Shown: positions 36,484 through 45,817, counted from the first letter of the stretch. The stretch: DNA of 64,000 nt from CBDCYS01 sp965226245 (GCA_965226245.1 CBDDCL010000013.1:1-64000); one strand, 5' to 3'. Notes: generated by a model not told the origin, from the letters alone. Numbers and translations are program-made.

Positions 36484-37458
36484 ATGAAGCGTAAACGAAA
36501 CGGGCTGGTTCCCATCGGGGAAGTCTGCTCCGGCCTGGGCGGGCCGGTGAAAGAGATCCGTGAAGCCTCACCCCAGGCGTTGCACCACTTCACCCAGGCC
36601 GATCAGGTAAACCAGCTTGTCTCGGCCAGCGAAGCGGACCCGGATCTCGGCTTCATGGCGCGGCTAATGGCGCTGTGCAGCCTGCCCCGCACCAATCCCG
36701 GCAACCGGCTTCAGTATGTCCGTCAGAACGGCCCTTATTCACTCGTCATGATTGCCGGTGGTCGCAACAAGCTCCCCTTCGGCAACCTGCCTCGCCTGTT
36801 GGTGGCTTGGGTTTCGACCGAAGCAGTGCGGACCCAAAGCCGCGAGCTGATCCTGGGTTCTTCGCTGGCCGAGTTCATGCGGAAGCTAGGTATCAGCAGT
36901 GACAGTGGCGGAAGCCGAGGCGACCTCACGCGGCTCCGTAACCAGATGGACCGGTTGTTCAACGCCTACGTCTCGCTGATCTACGAGGATGAGCACGGCA
37001 AGGCTACCGTGAACTCACAGGTCGCTGACTGCACCGAACTCTGGTGGAACCCTAAGCACCCCGACGAGCGGGTGCTTTTTGAGAGCAAGATCTATCTGGG
37101 TGAGGCATTCTTCAATGAGATTATCAGCCATCCCGTGCCGCTGGATATGAACACCCTCAAGGCCCTCAAGCGGTCCTCGCTGGGCCTGGATCTCTACCTG
37201 TGGGTGACCTACCGCACCTTCTCACTCCAGCGCCCACTACGGCTCTCCTGGAAGCAGTTGTACCGCCAGTTCGGCGTGGACCCGGCCAAGGCGAACGACA
37301 AGCGCACCGTTGATGACTTTCGCAAGGACTGTCTGCGAGAGTTAAAGAAGATCAACACCGCCTGGCCGGACCTGAACTACTCAACGGCCAAGGGGGTGCT
37401 GATCCTGTCTCCCTCGAAATCTGCCATTGCTCCTGCGCCCCTCAAGGTCGTGAAATAG
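36484..37458 (+). CDS. repA: Plasmid replication initiator RepA
   Basis: A 324-residue protein of the plasmid RepA type: FMARLMALCSLPRTNPGN, LPFGNLPRLLVAWVSTEAVR, SSLGLDLYLWVTYRTFSLQR and LSWKQLYRQFGVD. It binds iterons to start theta replication. The iteron/DnaA-box origin follows 180 bp downstream, so the replicon is complete. This shows that at least this part of the window derives from a plasmid, free or integrated. Confidence 0.85.
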   Translation: MKRKRNGLVPIGEVCSGLGGPVKEIREASPQALHHFTQADQVNQLVSASEADPDLGFMARLMALCSLPRTNPGNRLQYVRQNGPYSLVMIAGGRNKLPFGNLPRLLVAWVSTEAVRTQSRELILGSSLAEFMRKLGISSDSGGSRGDLTRLRNQMDRLFNAYVSLIYEDEHGKATVNSQVADCTELWWNPKHPDERVLFESKIYLGEAFFNEIISHPVPLDMNTLKALKRSSLGLDLYLWVTYRTFSLQRPLRLSWKQLYRQFGVDPAKANDKRTVDDFRKDCLRELKKINTAWPDLNYSTAKGVLILSPSKSAIAPAPLKVVK

Positions 37459-37641
37459 CTCTCAGGCCCTCCATGGCAAAGGATAGCCCAAGCATTGCGT
37501 CTACCTGGAGCACGTTACCCTGAGCGAATACCCCGACGCGACCGCTTGGCTCGGAGACGTCGCATGGCCCGAGAGCCTTAGGCGGTGCTGGGCCGCTAAA
37601 AACCGCTCCTGGGACGGCTTGCGACAATTCGGCCGGGGAAT

Positions 37642-37826
37642 TTATCCACAGACGACCATGATCTGGGGGAGTTTTCCACGCTGAAACACCCCGACACTAA
37701 CTACCAATATTCCGCTGAAACACCCCGACACAAGACCAATCTCTCCGCTGAAACACCCCGACACTCAAGTAGTTAAAGATCAAGTAGCAAGATTACAACT
37801 AGTAGGAGCGACGATCCTGTGGATAA
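37642..37826. other. Iteron-type plasmid origin (oriV)
   Basis: Bounded by perfect DnaA boxes TTATCCACA (37642-37650) and TGTGGATAA (37818-37826), enclosing three iterons and an AT-rich stretch. An A-rich tract continues to about 37940. Opposite-facing DnaA boxes around iterons next to repA are a standard theta origin layout. Confidence 0.8.
37679..37764 (+). repeat. Three 19-bp iterons
   Basis: CGCTGAAACACCCCGACAC occurs identically at 37679-37697, 37713-37731 and 37746-37764 (start-to-start 34 and 33 bp, about three helical turns). A degenerate relative (CTGAGCGAATACCCCGACGC) lies near 37520. These are the probable RepA-binding sites. Confidence 0.88.
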
Positions 37827-38354
37827 CTCGCTGAAAACAAAAGAGAAACCACCGGAAGAGGGGGGTCTAACGCCCCCCCCCAAAAAGCAAAACCAAAACC
37901 TTCCTTATAGGTAAAGAACTGAAAACAAATTACTTACTCCATGCCGCAGCGGAACAGGCAAGCGGACCGGCAACAAAACCCCAGCCCAAAACCCCGGATA
38001 GCCTCCGCCGCGAGGCGAGTCAAGCCTCTGGCGCGGCTCCTACGCTGCGCTACGGCCCTGCGGGTGACAGCGCCCCTCGGCTGCGGCTCAAGCGGCTGGT
38101 ATAAGCGTTCATCATACGCTTAGCAACTCGCCCTCGCGCCACACGGCCCGCCCCCCCCCTTTCCCCTCATAAACGACCATCCCTTCGGATCGGCCCGCAG
38201 CCGTCCAGGGCGCGAAGCGGCGCAGCGAACCCTGGACGGCGAGGACCGATCTGGAACCATCCGCGACGAGGGAAAAAGGATTCAAGAGCGAGGGGGAAGG
38301 GCCGGTAGAGGAAGCCCTAGGCGGGCTTGCGCAGACGCCCGTGGAGACACTCTG
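37827..38354. other. Non-coding region after the origin
   Basis: No gene. It holds an A-rich tract, a G-run/C-run hairpin near 37860-37882 (GGGGGGTCTAACGCCCCCC) that may act as a terminator, and the first copy of a long direct repeat. Confidence 0.5.
38157..38290. repeat. Long direct repeat copy 1 with 11-bp hairpin arms
   Basis: A segment of about 130 bp repeated at 39080-39210; the central 66 bases differ at one position. It contains GCCGTCCAGGG (38200-38210) and its exact inverse CCCTGGACGGC (38230-38240), nested inside GATCGG/CCGATC arms. Weaker similarity extends left to about 38080. Confidence 0.8.
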
Positions 38355-38651
38355 TTAGTTGAGTTGCGAGCGCTCCTGCATATCCATCTGCACCCCCAGA
38401 ACTCGAAGCGCCTCCATCTTCGCTTTCACCTCGGAAGGGCCGATCACCCGGAGCGTGTCAAATAACTCTCTTAGGCTCTCCGGTCCCAACCCACAAACGT
38501 GAAGAGCATCGGCGACCTGGGCGCAGTCGGGGCACAGTGTCTGTCCAGTCCCGATGTCTTCACCCTCGACGCCGCACAGCGTGATCGACTCGCTGCAGGA
38601 CTCGCCCACCCAGTCCACGCGCAAGTGGCGATAACGTCCTTGGTTCTTCAT
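38355..38651 (-). CDS. Hypothetical Cys-containing protein, 98 aa
   Basis: MKNQGRYRHLRVDWVGESCS, then SITLCGVEGEDIGTGQTLCP (CPDC pair) and a helical C-terminus ending MDMQERSQLN. It could be a small zinc-binding accessory protein; the family is not recognised. AAAGG precedes the start. It lies within the segment flanked by the long direct repeats. Confidence 0.5.
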   Translation of the reverse strand: MKNQGRYRHLRVDWVGESCSESITLCGVEGEDIGTGQTLCPDCAQVADALHVCGLGPESLRELFDTLRVIGPSEVKAKMEALRVLGVQMDMQERSQLN

Positions 38652-39079
38652 GGCCTTTAGATATTACCTCAGTTGTGCTTTCCATCCGGGGCGGGGTTGT
38701 GGTGGTGGGGCGTCCCTTCCCGGCGGAGCGCCTGGATGACCGGCTCGCGGACGGCGTTGCAAAAAACTATCGCCAATTGAATCTCTCCTGCAATACCGTT
38801 TCGCAACCCCAAAGCCCTTGAAAACCAGTTCGGTGTCGGGTCGTTGCGAAACCGCTCGTTTGTGCAACTTGCACTCGTCGACGAGGGACGCAAGAGCGTC
38901 ATCTTGGACATCGCTGGATATCCACCCGGCGAACGCGTCAAGAACCAGATCGGGGCACACCGGAAGGCGAAGCGAAGCTCCGCTCCCTCCGCTACGGCTC
39001 AGGCGGCTGGTAGGACCGAAAGGTTCCCTTCGGCCCGGCAAGCACGGCCCGGAAAAACCCGACAACCAAGCCCATCCAT
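38652..39079. other. Region between repeats without a clear gene
   Basis: No complete gene. A plus-strand stretch (about 38800-38960) reads IPFRNPKALENQFGVGSLRN and SFVQLALVDEGRKSVILDIA in one frame but lacks a start and runs into repeat sequence; possibly a gene fragment. Confidence 0.35.
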
Positions 39080-39210
39080 CCCCTTTCCCTCGTAAACAGC
39101 CACGTCTCCCGGATCGGCCCGCAGCCGTCCAGGGCGCGAAGCGGCGCAGCGAACCCTTGACGGCGAGGACCGATCTGCAATCATCCGTGGCGAGGGAAAG
39201 GGGGTTCAAG
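39080..39210. repeat. Long direct repeat copy 2
   Basis: Second copy of the repeat at 38157-38290. Here one hairpin arm carries a mismatch (CCCTTGACGGC at 39154-39164 against GCCGTCCAGGG at 39124-39134). The two copies enclose about 790 bp. Confidence 0.8.
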
Positions 39211-39279
39211 AAGACGAAACCGGGCGATCCTGAGATATGGAACGGTAACATACTTTATCGTGCTGTATAAAGAGAGTAA

Positions 39280-39560
39280 CAAACCCAACCGCGGCGGCCC
39301 TGGATGAAGTAGTCAAGGACTCGCATCTTGAGCACCGCACTGACGCGCGCGAAGGTATACACCATGGCGCCGATCAGCGCCCGGTCGCGCAACCCGACCA
39401 GTGACGGTTCCTCGGATTCCGTCCCGTCCGGGTGCTTCGTTTTTCGGACGGTCGCGATGCTGTCGAGCAGCGCGCGGGCTTCCTCTGAGATCAGCACGGG
39501 CGTCTTGCCCTTTCTAACGACGTGCTTGGAGCCGCGCACGGCGTGAGCCGTGCCGATGGT
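39280..39560 (-). pseudogene. Tyrosine recombinase fragment
   Basis: Reads AVRGSKHVVRKGKTPVLISE, EEARALLDSIAT and GLRDRALIGAMVYTFARVSA, closely parallel to residues 125-190 of the intact recombinase at 62902 (RGPKHSLKKGKTPALTAEEA, GLRDRALIALMIYTFARVGA). The catalytic Arg region is present but the HxxR, H and Y boxes are missing. A decayed relative of that enzyme. Confidence 0.75.
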
Positions 39561-39618
39561 TCAGGTAGTTTCGTATTGGGAGGGAGTTTTTCTTTGGGCT
39601 CCGGGGGGTTGATGACCC

Positions 39619-39807
39619 TCAGGTGCTGGTGAACAGAGAGGGCTCTGGTTCCGCGAGCTCTTCCGCCACCTGTCGAATCTCGTCGATCTCCTTCATCTCC
39701 TCAACCTCTTCGGCGGCGGCGTTGGGTACCAAGAGTTGTACGTGGGCAGTCTCGGTCTCGATCACTTCTCGGAGCTTGTCAAACACGAGGGTATAGTCGG
39801 TGGTCAT
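39619..39807 (-). CDS. Small acidic hypothetical protein, 62 aa
   Basis: MTTDYTLVFDKLREVIETET then a Glu-rich helical part (EEVEEMKEIDEIRQVAEELA). A perfect AAAAGGAGG lies 7 bases before the ATG, which argues for a real gene. It has no recognised domain. It lies next to the toxin-antitoxin pair, possibly part of the same mobile cluster. Confidence 0.6.
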   Translation of the reverse strand: MTTDYTLVFDKLREVIETETAHVQLLVPNAAAEEVEEMKEIDEIRQVAEELAEPEPSLFTST

Positions 39808-39898
39808 TTAGGTGCCTCCTTTTAACTCGTCGGCGTCAGGAGCCGCTTCTTGCTCTGGGCCTCGACCTGCTGTCTGGCCTGCAGTCTGAAGCAGGATC

Positions 39899-40402
39899 CT
39901 AAAGGCGGATCGAGCCAAGCGGTAAAAAAAGCCGCATGGCGTCGTCCTGCATAGGGGCGAAACCGAACCCCTCGTAGAACTGTTTTGCCGCATTATTTTT
40001 GGCGTCTACGATCGCGGCGTGGATTGCCATAATGTCACTGGCACGCATAGTTCGCTTGATTGCATCGACGAGAAGCATGCGACCCAAACCGTGCCCCCGT
40101 ACTGACTGGTCGACAGCAAGCCGACCGATAAGGGCGCAGGGCACCGGATGCCGGGGTAGTTTTCGGGATAGCTCTTCGGGTAGAGAACTCAGGTCTATCG
40201 ACAGGGCGCTCAGCGTGTAGAAGCCCAGGACGGTATCGGCACCCTCGGCGGTGCAGACAAACACCCTGGCGATACGGCGTCGAACATCCTGGCCAGCCTG
40301 CCGCGCAAGGTAGCGGTCCAATTCTAGGAGCCCACAAGAAAAAGCCGCTCGGTCATGTCTCTTCCCGAGCGGCTCTATAACGAGCGCGTCCAGGCTGGTC
40401 AT
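39899..40402 (-). CDS. GNAT-family acetyltransferase toxin (TacT/AtaT type)
   Basis: A 167-residue GNAT protein with an acetyl-CoA-binding loop (IGRLAVDQSVRGHGLGRMLL) and a C-terminal YEGFGFAPM. Family members acetylate aminoacyl-tRNA and block translation. It overlaps the antitoxin gene by 4 bp. It appears complete, including the conserved Tyr in FYEGFGF. Confidence 0.85.
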   Translation of the reverse strand: MTSLDALVIEPLGKRHDRAAFSCGLLELDRYLARQAGQDVRRRIARVFVCTAEGADTVLGFYTLSALSIDLSSLPEELSRKLPRHPVPCALIGRLAVDQSVRGHGLGRMLLVDAIKRTMRASDIMAIHAAIVDAKNNAAKQFYEGFGFAPMQDDAMRLFLPLGSIRL

Positions 40403-40686
40403 CGCGAGGCAACGCGTTTTCCATGCTCATCCATGGCCGTGCGGAGCTTGTCCTTCGGAGCCGGCGGATTGACGATGACATCGAAGAAGCGCTTGGCATC
40501 ACGCCGGTTGAGAGTCATCGTTTCGTGCTTCTGGATGGCCTTCTCAGCGTTTTCCAGGGCGCTGGACACAATGAAGCCACTGACGGTTTTCCCTTCAAAC
40601 GAAGCCGCTTGTTCAATCCGCCGCTTCACCGTTTCGTTGAGCCGTAGATTTACCCGCGCGCTCTTGACCACGTTCGCCTGAGCCAT
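40399..40686 (-). CDS. DUF1778/TacA-type ribbon-helix-helix antitoxin
   Basis: A 95-residue protein: RVNLRLNETVKRRIEQAASF is the ribbon-helix-helix start, followed by KTVSGFIVSSALENAEKAIQ and a toxin-binding tail. It neutralises the adjacent GNAT toxin and represses the operon. The start at 40686 has AAGGAAGG upstream and a promoter just beyond. Confidence 0.87.
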   Translation of the reverse strand: MAQANVVKSARVNLRLNETVKRRIEQAASFEGKTVSGFIVSSALENAEKAIQKHETMTLNRRDAKRFFDVIVNPPAPKDKLRTAMDEHGKRVASR

Positions 40687-40713
40687 GATCGTGTCCTTCC
40701 TTTGTCAAGTACT

Positions 40714-40742
40714 AGTGTACATCATTTTGGTGCCTTTATCAA
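40714..40742 (-). promoter_or_regulatory. Promoter of the GNAT toxin-antitoxin operon
   Basis: On the minus strand TTGATA (40742-40737), a 17-bp spacer and TACACT (40719-40714) form a good sigma-70 promoter. The near-palindrome GTACTAGTGTAC overlaps the -10 element and is a plausible antitoxin operator. A TTGACA closer to the ATG is too near to serve. Confidence 0.6.
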
Positions 40743-40865
40743 GGGTGCCGTCTTGCCGGATCATCGCGCCCACTCCGCTCCACAATGGTTGCTTCGCATT
40801 CCCTATATTCTCGGGGTTCCGAGATCGGAGCGGCATCGGCATCGAGACGGGCGTCTACAAGGCTC

Positions 40866-42164
40866 TCACTGGCGAGACAGGAAACGGGCAGTAGGGATTG
40901 CGCCTCGCCCACGTTTTTCGGAATGCACGGCTGCCGCAGCAGTCGACTCCCACCCAAACACCACGATCCCGATGCCGGTGGCAAGCAGGACGAGCGCTAT
41001 AGCAATGGCAACATACCCATCGGCTGTGGTGAGGCGCCACACTGGGAGGATTGCCGCGATGGCCGGCAAAAAGACTAGGGTCAGGATTGAAAACCCCACC
41101 GCAGTCGGCCCCTTCATCAACGCAATCCACGGATGGAACGAGGGATCAAACGATCTTCTCCGGACGGAGATTAGCAGGTTGTACAGCATGATGAGGAGGT
41201 AAAGGTGGATGATGGCAATCAAGAAAGGCCCGATGAGTCCGAGGTGTTCCCCCCTGATGGTTGCTCCTAAGAGCCTTGGATTACTCCTGCGGATTCCGGC
41301 CAACTGAAGGGTCGCTGCCCTTTCGAGTGCGTCGTTCGGAAGGAGATCCGCAATCGTCTTGAATTCTCGCTGAAGGTGCGGATACCTCTCGAACATGTTG
41401 GGCGGCAATCGGACCGTTTCGGTTTGGGCGACAAACCGGTAGGGACCCAAAGTCGTGCAGTCAAATATGATTCCCAATGCGCGTGCCAACCGCAGATCCC
41501 GATATTTTGCGATGCCGGTTAGGTCTTCGCACAGCCTGCGAAAGCGACGTCGTGGCATTGGGACGTACGCTTCGAGTTCGACGATCGCGAAACCGGAGCT
41601 ACCCTCTGCCGGCCAGTCGATGACGGACGGAAGAAGTATCGGCGTTGTAAGCCTGCGGATGTCTCGGGCAGAGGGCCGTTGCCTACCAGGCCGCCGACGA
41701 GCTGCGTGTAGCTCACGGTTGAGGTGCAACAGGTGGGATTTCCGCTCGTCGAGCCACGCCCCTACTTCGGACAGATCGTCTTCAGGATTGCCGAGTTTCT
41801 GCAATATCCACTCCTGATCCTGAAGGGCCCGCCACTGAGCGCCGACAGTCGACGTGTTGTTAGGGATGGATGTCACCGACCGAATTCGCAGTGGGTTGAC
41901 TGCCAATACGCGATAGCCGATGGTGCTGGTGATCTCGGCACGTAGCACAAGGTGAGGGTTTGGCATCTCAGGCACCAAACCGGCAAGGCGTTCAGGCATC
42001 TCAACAACTGCTCTGGCTGCCTCTGCCGTCCGAAGGAACCTGTCCAGATCACTGCGTAGTTCTGGCCCGGATGTCCAGCTCGACCAAACGAGGTACATGA
42101 TCGTTAGGCTAAGGATCGTCTGTGTGTTGTGAACGAACCGAAGATGGTTCACAAAGTCCGACAT
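40866..42164 (-). CDS. Inner-membrane hypothetical protein
   Basis: A 432-residue protein with one N-terminal membrane segment (TILSLTIMYLVW), a soluble domain of about 270 residues, and three hydrophobic C-terminal segments (FLIAIIHLYLLIMLYNLLI, AVGFSILTLVFLPAIAAI, VAIAIALVLLATGIGIVVF). No family is recognised. It stands alone on its strand. Confidence 0.6.
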   Translation of the reverse strand: MSDFVNHLRFVHNTQTILSLTIMYLVWSSWTSGPELRSDLDRFLRTAEAARAVVEMPERLAGLVPEMPNPHLVLRAEITSTIGYRVLAVNPLRIRSVTSIPNNTSTVGAQWRALQDQEWILQKLGNPEDDLSEVGAWLDERKSHLLHLNRELHAARRRPGRQRPSARDIRRLTTPILLPSVIDWPAEGSSGFAIVELEAYVPMPRRRFRRLCEDLTGIAKYRDLRLARALGIIFDCTTLGPYRFVAQTETVRLPPNMFERYPHLQREFKTIADLLPNDALERAATLQLAGIRRSNPRLLGATIRGEHLGLIGPFLIAIIHLYLLIMLYNLLISVRRRSFDPSFHPWIALMKGPTAVGFSILTLVFLPAIAAILPVWRLTTADGYVAIAIALVLLATGIGIVVFGWESTAAAAVHSEKRGRGAIPTARFLSRQ

Positions 42165-42474
42165 GCGACACGCTCATACACTTGCGTTCCACGATATACG
42201 TTGGCTCGGACAATCGAGGTCCGGTCGGAGCACAGGGCGTCAAGAATCTTGACGGATCGTGAACTTGGCGAACTCCGCGAGACTGCGGGATGGGGCGTGC
42301 CGTGCTGTAGGCGCAACAGCCCAGATTTCATCAGATCTCAGTTTCCTACCCTCGGGGTCCGAGTAGCCGCCGTTGCGGAGAAGCTTTGCCACGGCACGGA
42401 CTTCCCGGGATCGATCCCTTGTTTTCGCTGTTCCCATCGTACCGCGCAATGATACGCGGTTTGATGCGGCCGAA

Positions 42475-42720
42475 TTATAAGGAACGGCGACAGCGTCTCG
42501 ATGCAGCTCTCGAGCGTGCGTTGGGTTGTGGCAGAAGCACCGACATGTGGCCACGGTGGGCGACGGTCGCTTTCAGTTCGGCGTCGATGCGGACGCGCAC
42601 CACGCGCCCGCGTTCGGTCGCGGTGAGCACTTTGAAGCTCTGGCCTTGCGGCCCGGTAGCCTCGTGTTCCTCGATCAGCCCGGCGCGGATCATGTGATTG
42701 ACGGTCGAGATGAGGAAACA
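42475..42720 (-). pseudogene. Winged-helix-like C-terminal fragment
   Basis: Reads LISTVNHMIRAGLIEEHEAT, GPQGQSFKVLTATERGRVVR and VRIDAELKATVAHRGHMSVL, resembling the tail of a replication- or plasmid-type wHTH protein. There is no start within sense sequence. 42165-42474 holds nothing identifiable. Confidence 0.35.
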
Positions 42721-42774
42721 CGATCAGAGTGCGGCCGCCGAGCCTGTCGACACCTAACAGCGATCAGATCAGCG

Positions 42775-43173
42775 CTATCGCCCCCGCACGATGACAAGAC
42801 ACCGCATGACGGCTTCCCATCGGTCCGCGCCGGTCAGCTCGTAGGCATCCGCGGTGCCGCGGCAATCGATGGTTTTCGCTTGCAGATACCGCAGTTGGCT
42901 CGTGCCGGTGAATTGATCGGCCGGGTCGGGCCGCGTGTACCGGGTCTCGGAGTACCACGCCTGCATCATCCCCCGGCACCAGGCTCGGTCGATCTCGGTC
43001 ATCTGAAGTCCGGTCGCCTCGTCAACGGCCTGGCAGGCTCGCTGCAGTTTCGGCGGGCTCGCATCGGTGTAGACGGGTGGCGTTGTCCCGCAGGCCGTGA
43101 CCATGAGCACCATCGCGAGGGTGGCGCTGCCGGTTGCACAGGCCTTCCACCTCCGGGTCGGGTTTTCTCTCAT
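42775..43173 (-). CDS. Putative lipoprotein, 132 aa
   Basis: A basic N-terminus and hydrophobic stretch (ATLAMVLMVTAC) end in a lipobox Cys. The mature part contains four Cys (QRACQAVDEATG, RAWCRGMMQAWYSE, KTIDCRGTADAY, VMRCLVIV), suggesting disulfides. It overlaps the cytochrome P450 gene by 4 bp, so the two are co-translated, an unusual pairing. Family unknown. Confidence 0.65.
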   Translation of the reverse strand: MRENPTRRWKACATGSATLAMVLMVTACGTTPPVYTDASPPKLQRACQAVDEATGLQMTEIDRAWCRGMMQAWYSETRYTRPDPADQFTGTSQLRYLQAKTIDCRGTADAYELTGADRWEAVMRCLVIVRGR

Positions 43174-44534
43174 GTGGCCTCTCCGCGGCCGCCGGTACGG
43201 ATTTCCGACTTTAAGCGAACCTGGGTTTGAGGTGCGGGCGGTTCCGCTGGTCCGATCGTTGCGCTGACATGCAGCGACTCAAGCCCGCGCATCACGGAAT
43301 TGCTCCGAAACCTCGGCGCGCCACCGAGCGTTCGCATCGACGTGAAACGCTCCAGCAGCATCCCGATGGCGATCCGCGCCTGCAGCCGAGCCGACTGCGC
43401 GCCGATACAGTGGTGGATCCCCTGTCCAAATGCCAGGTGACGGGTGCCGCGCCGGCCGATGTCGAATTCGTCGGCGCGCTCGAACACCTCGGGGTCGCGG
43501 TTGGCCGCGCCGATCAAGAGGATCAGGCTGTCGCCCGGCCGAATCGGGACTTCCCCGATCTCGCAGTGTTCCACCGCCACACGAAAGTCGCATTGTACTG
43601 GGCTGTCGAAACGCAGCATCTCCTCCACCGCCGCGTCGATTTCCCCGGGCTCTTCGCGCAGGCGCTCAAGTTGAGCCGGATGCTTGAGTAACGCCAACAT
43701 GCCGTTCCCGATCAGGTTCGCCGTGGTCTCGTTGCCGGCAACGAGCAGCACGCGGAGCATGTCGAGCGCTTCCTCCGGGGTCATCCGCTCGCCGTGCTCG
43801 TTGCCTCGCGCCAATACACTGATAATGTCGTCCTGTGGTTCCGCGCGCCGCGCTTCCATGATCGGCGCGAAGATCTCGTCCATCGCCCGGCCCGCGGCCC
43901 TCGCGCCCGCCCGCTCGCGCGCGGTGACCGTCAACTCCAGCAGCCGTGCGCGCTGCTTCGACCACACCTCGAAACGTCTGAAGCTTTCCGTAGGTACACC
44001 CAGCATCCACGTGATGACTCGCAGGGGGAGCGGCTGTGCAACGTCCCGGACGAGATCGAAGCTCGCCGGCGTGGCGACGCGCTCCAGCAGCTCCGCGGTG
44101 ATGGTCCGTATCCGCGGTTCGAGCGCCTCGACTGCCCGGGGGGTAAACGCCTCGTTGACCAACCGTCGAAGCCGCGTGTGTTCCGGCGGATCGAGCAGTA
44201 GCCGGCTGTAGTCGTCGGGTCCGGCCGGAAGTGCGCCAATGCCCCGGTGCGCCGCCTCTCGCCGCCGCGGATCGTTCGAGAATCGCCGGTGGTCACTCAG
44301 TACGGCGTCGACATCGGCATACCGCGTCAACACCCAGGCGTGGGTCAGGAGGCTGCGGTGCACCGGGCTGCGCGCGCGCAAAGCCGCGTACGTCGGGTAG
44401 GGGTCCTGTGTGATCGCGTCGGCGAACGGGTTGTACGCAACGCGATGGCGTATCCGTTCGGTCAGTACCAGGAAGTGGGTTCGCAATGGCCGAATCGTGG
44501 CCTCCAATAGGCGTATCATTTGGCGCTGTTGCAT
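43170..44534 (-). CDS. Cytochrome P450
   Basis: 454 residues with the P450 hallmarks: I-helix LLVAGNETTANLIG, ExxR motif in EEMLRFDSP, and the haem-ligand loop FGQGIHHCIGAQSARLQ. The N-terminus is soluble-type. It is a class I bacterial monooxygenase needing a ferredoxin and reductase, neither encoded nearby; the substrate cannot be predicted. A second in-frame ATG five codons in is an equal start. Confidence 0.92.
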   Translation of the reverse strand: MQQRQMIRLLEATIRPLRTHFLVLTERIRHRVAYNPFADAITQDPYPTYAALRARSPVHRSLLTHAWVLTRYADVDAVLSDHRRFSNDPRRREAAHRGIGALPAGPDDYSRLLLDPPEHTRLRRLVNEAFTPRAVEALEPRIRTITAELLERVATPASFDLVRDVAQPLPLRVITWMLGVPTESFRRFEVWSKQRARLLELTVTARERAGARAAGRAMDEIFAPIMEARRAEPQDDIISVLARGNEHGERMTPEEALDMLRVLLVAGNETTANLIGNGMLALLKHPAQLERLREEPGEIDAAVEEMLRFDSPVQCDFRVAVEHCEIGEVPIRPGDSLILLIGAANRDPEVFERADEFDIGRRGTRHLAFGQGIHHCIGAQSARLQARIAIGMLLERFTSMRTLGGAPRFRSNSVMRGLESLHVSATIGPAEPPAPQTQVRLKSEIRTGGRGEAT

Positions 44535-44578
44535 GATTCAACTGCGGCGCGAGTGGGGGCGCTTTTCCAACTTCTCGT

Positions 44579-45548
44579 TCAGGACACCACAGCGCAGGAT
44601 TTCGGCCTACCCAGCTCGGCCATCCGGTTGAGGATGTGACACCCGATCGCAACTTCTCTCCTTTGTGCCTTGCCGTGCCTCGCCTTCAATCCGCCTCCGA
44701 GCACGGACTTGTATCGGAAGAAGCTGTTTTCAACGCGCCTGCTGTCGGTAGCCCGACTCCTTCTGCCACTCTCGTCGCCCGACCTGGCGAATCCTCTCAA
44801 GAGCCGTGTCACGCTGCGCCCATGGGCCGTCCGTTGGCCCCGCCGACAGCGCGGAGCGACGAGGGGGAATCACAATCACGACGTTCTCTGTACCGGCCGC
44901 GCTGAGTTGATCGTAGACTGACCTGTGGTCGTAGGCTCCGTCTGCGGTGAAACGCCGGATGGGAACCTCGATTGTGTCGAGAAGAGCAGGGAGTGTGGAG
45001 GCGTCGTCCCGGCTGCTCGCTGTGAGTTCGGCCGCCACAATGAACCCCTCGGCATCCACCCCGATGTGCAGCTTCCGCCAATCCCGGCGTTTCTTTGATG
45101 CCTTGTGCTTGTGCGCGTTCCATTCGCCGCAACCCAGAATCTTCAGCCCTGTGGAATCGACGATCAAGTCGATCGGGCCGTCGTAGGATCGGGTCAGGGG
45201 CGGCACCGCAACGATTTGGTTCCGGCGCGAGAGTGTGGTGTGGTCCGGGGCCTTGAGGTTGAGGCCCATCAAGCGGAGCAGCGAGTCCAGGAACCCCTCG
45301 GTCTGGCGGAGCGGCAGGCTGAAGACGACCCGCAGCGTCAACGCGGTCCGGACCGCGAGGTTCGAGTACCGCCGCTGGCCTCCGCGAAGACCGTTCTTCG
45401 GTGGTACCCACGCGGCAATTGCATCCTCGCTCAGCCAGATCGTGACGTCGCCGCGGCTCCTGAGGCCACGCTCGTACTCCCTCCAGTTCCGGATTCTGTA
45501 CTTCTTCTTGTACTGGCGGTTGACTCGGCTCGACTCCGCTGCGACCAT
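44579..45548 (-). pseudogene. IS5-family transposase with C-terminal frameshift
   Basis: From ATG 45548 the protein runs 272 residues (NWREYERGLRSRGDVTIWLS, LIVDSTGLKILGCGEWN, FTADGAYDHRSVYDQL) to GYRQQAR then TGA. The expected C-terminus (VENSFFRYKSVLGGGLKARH...IGCHILNRMAELGRP) lies in the next frame down to 44579. A one-base shift near 44735 separates the catalytic Glu-bearing part, so the element is probably dead. No flanking duplication was identified. Confidence 0.75.
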
Positions 45549-45637
45549 GACGTTACCCCCCGATCTCTATGATGGACTGGACCCCACCCCCGCCGCTAGC
45601 GTGCTCGCTTACACCGATTCATGCACCAACGCCACGC

Positions 45638-45817
45638 GGGTCCAATGAAAACACCAACGGTCTGCTGCGGCAGTACTTCCCAAAGGAACGGACTTCGCTA
45701 CACTCTCAAAAGCATCTGGACAAGATCGCACGGAAGCTCAACGAACGGCCCCGTCAGACGCTGGAGTTTGAAACTCCCGCAGAACGATTTAGTGCTTGTG
45801 TTGCATCGACCGGTTGA
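45638..45817 (+). pseudogene. IS30-family transposase C-terminal fragment
   Basis: SNENTNGLLRQYFPKERTSL, then ARKLNERPRQTLEFETPAER and CVASTG, the typical IS30 tail including the catalytic Glu of ENTNG. The N-terminal two-thirds are missing. Confidence 0.75.
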
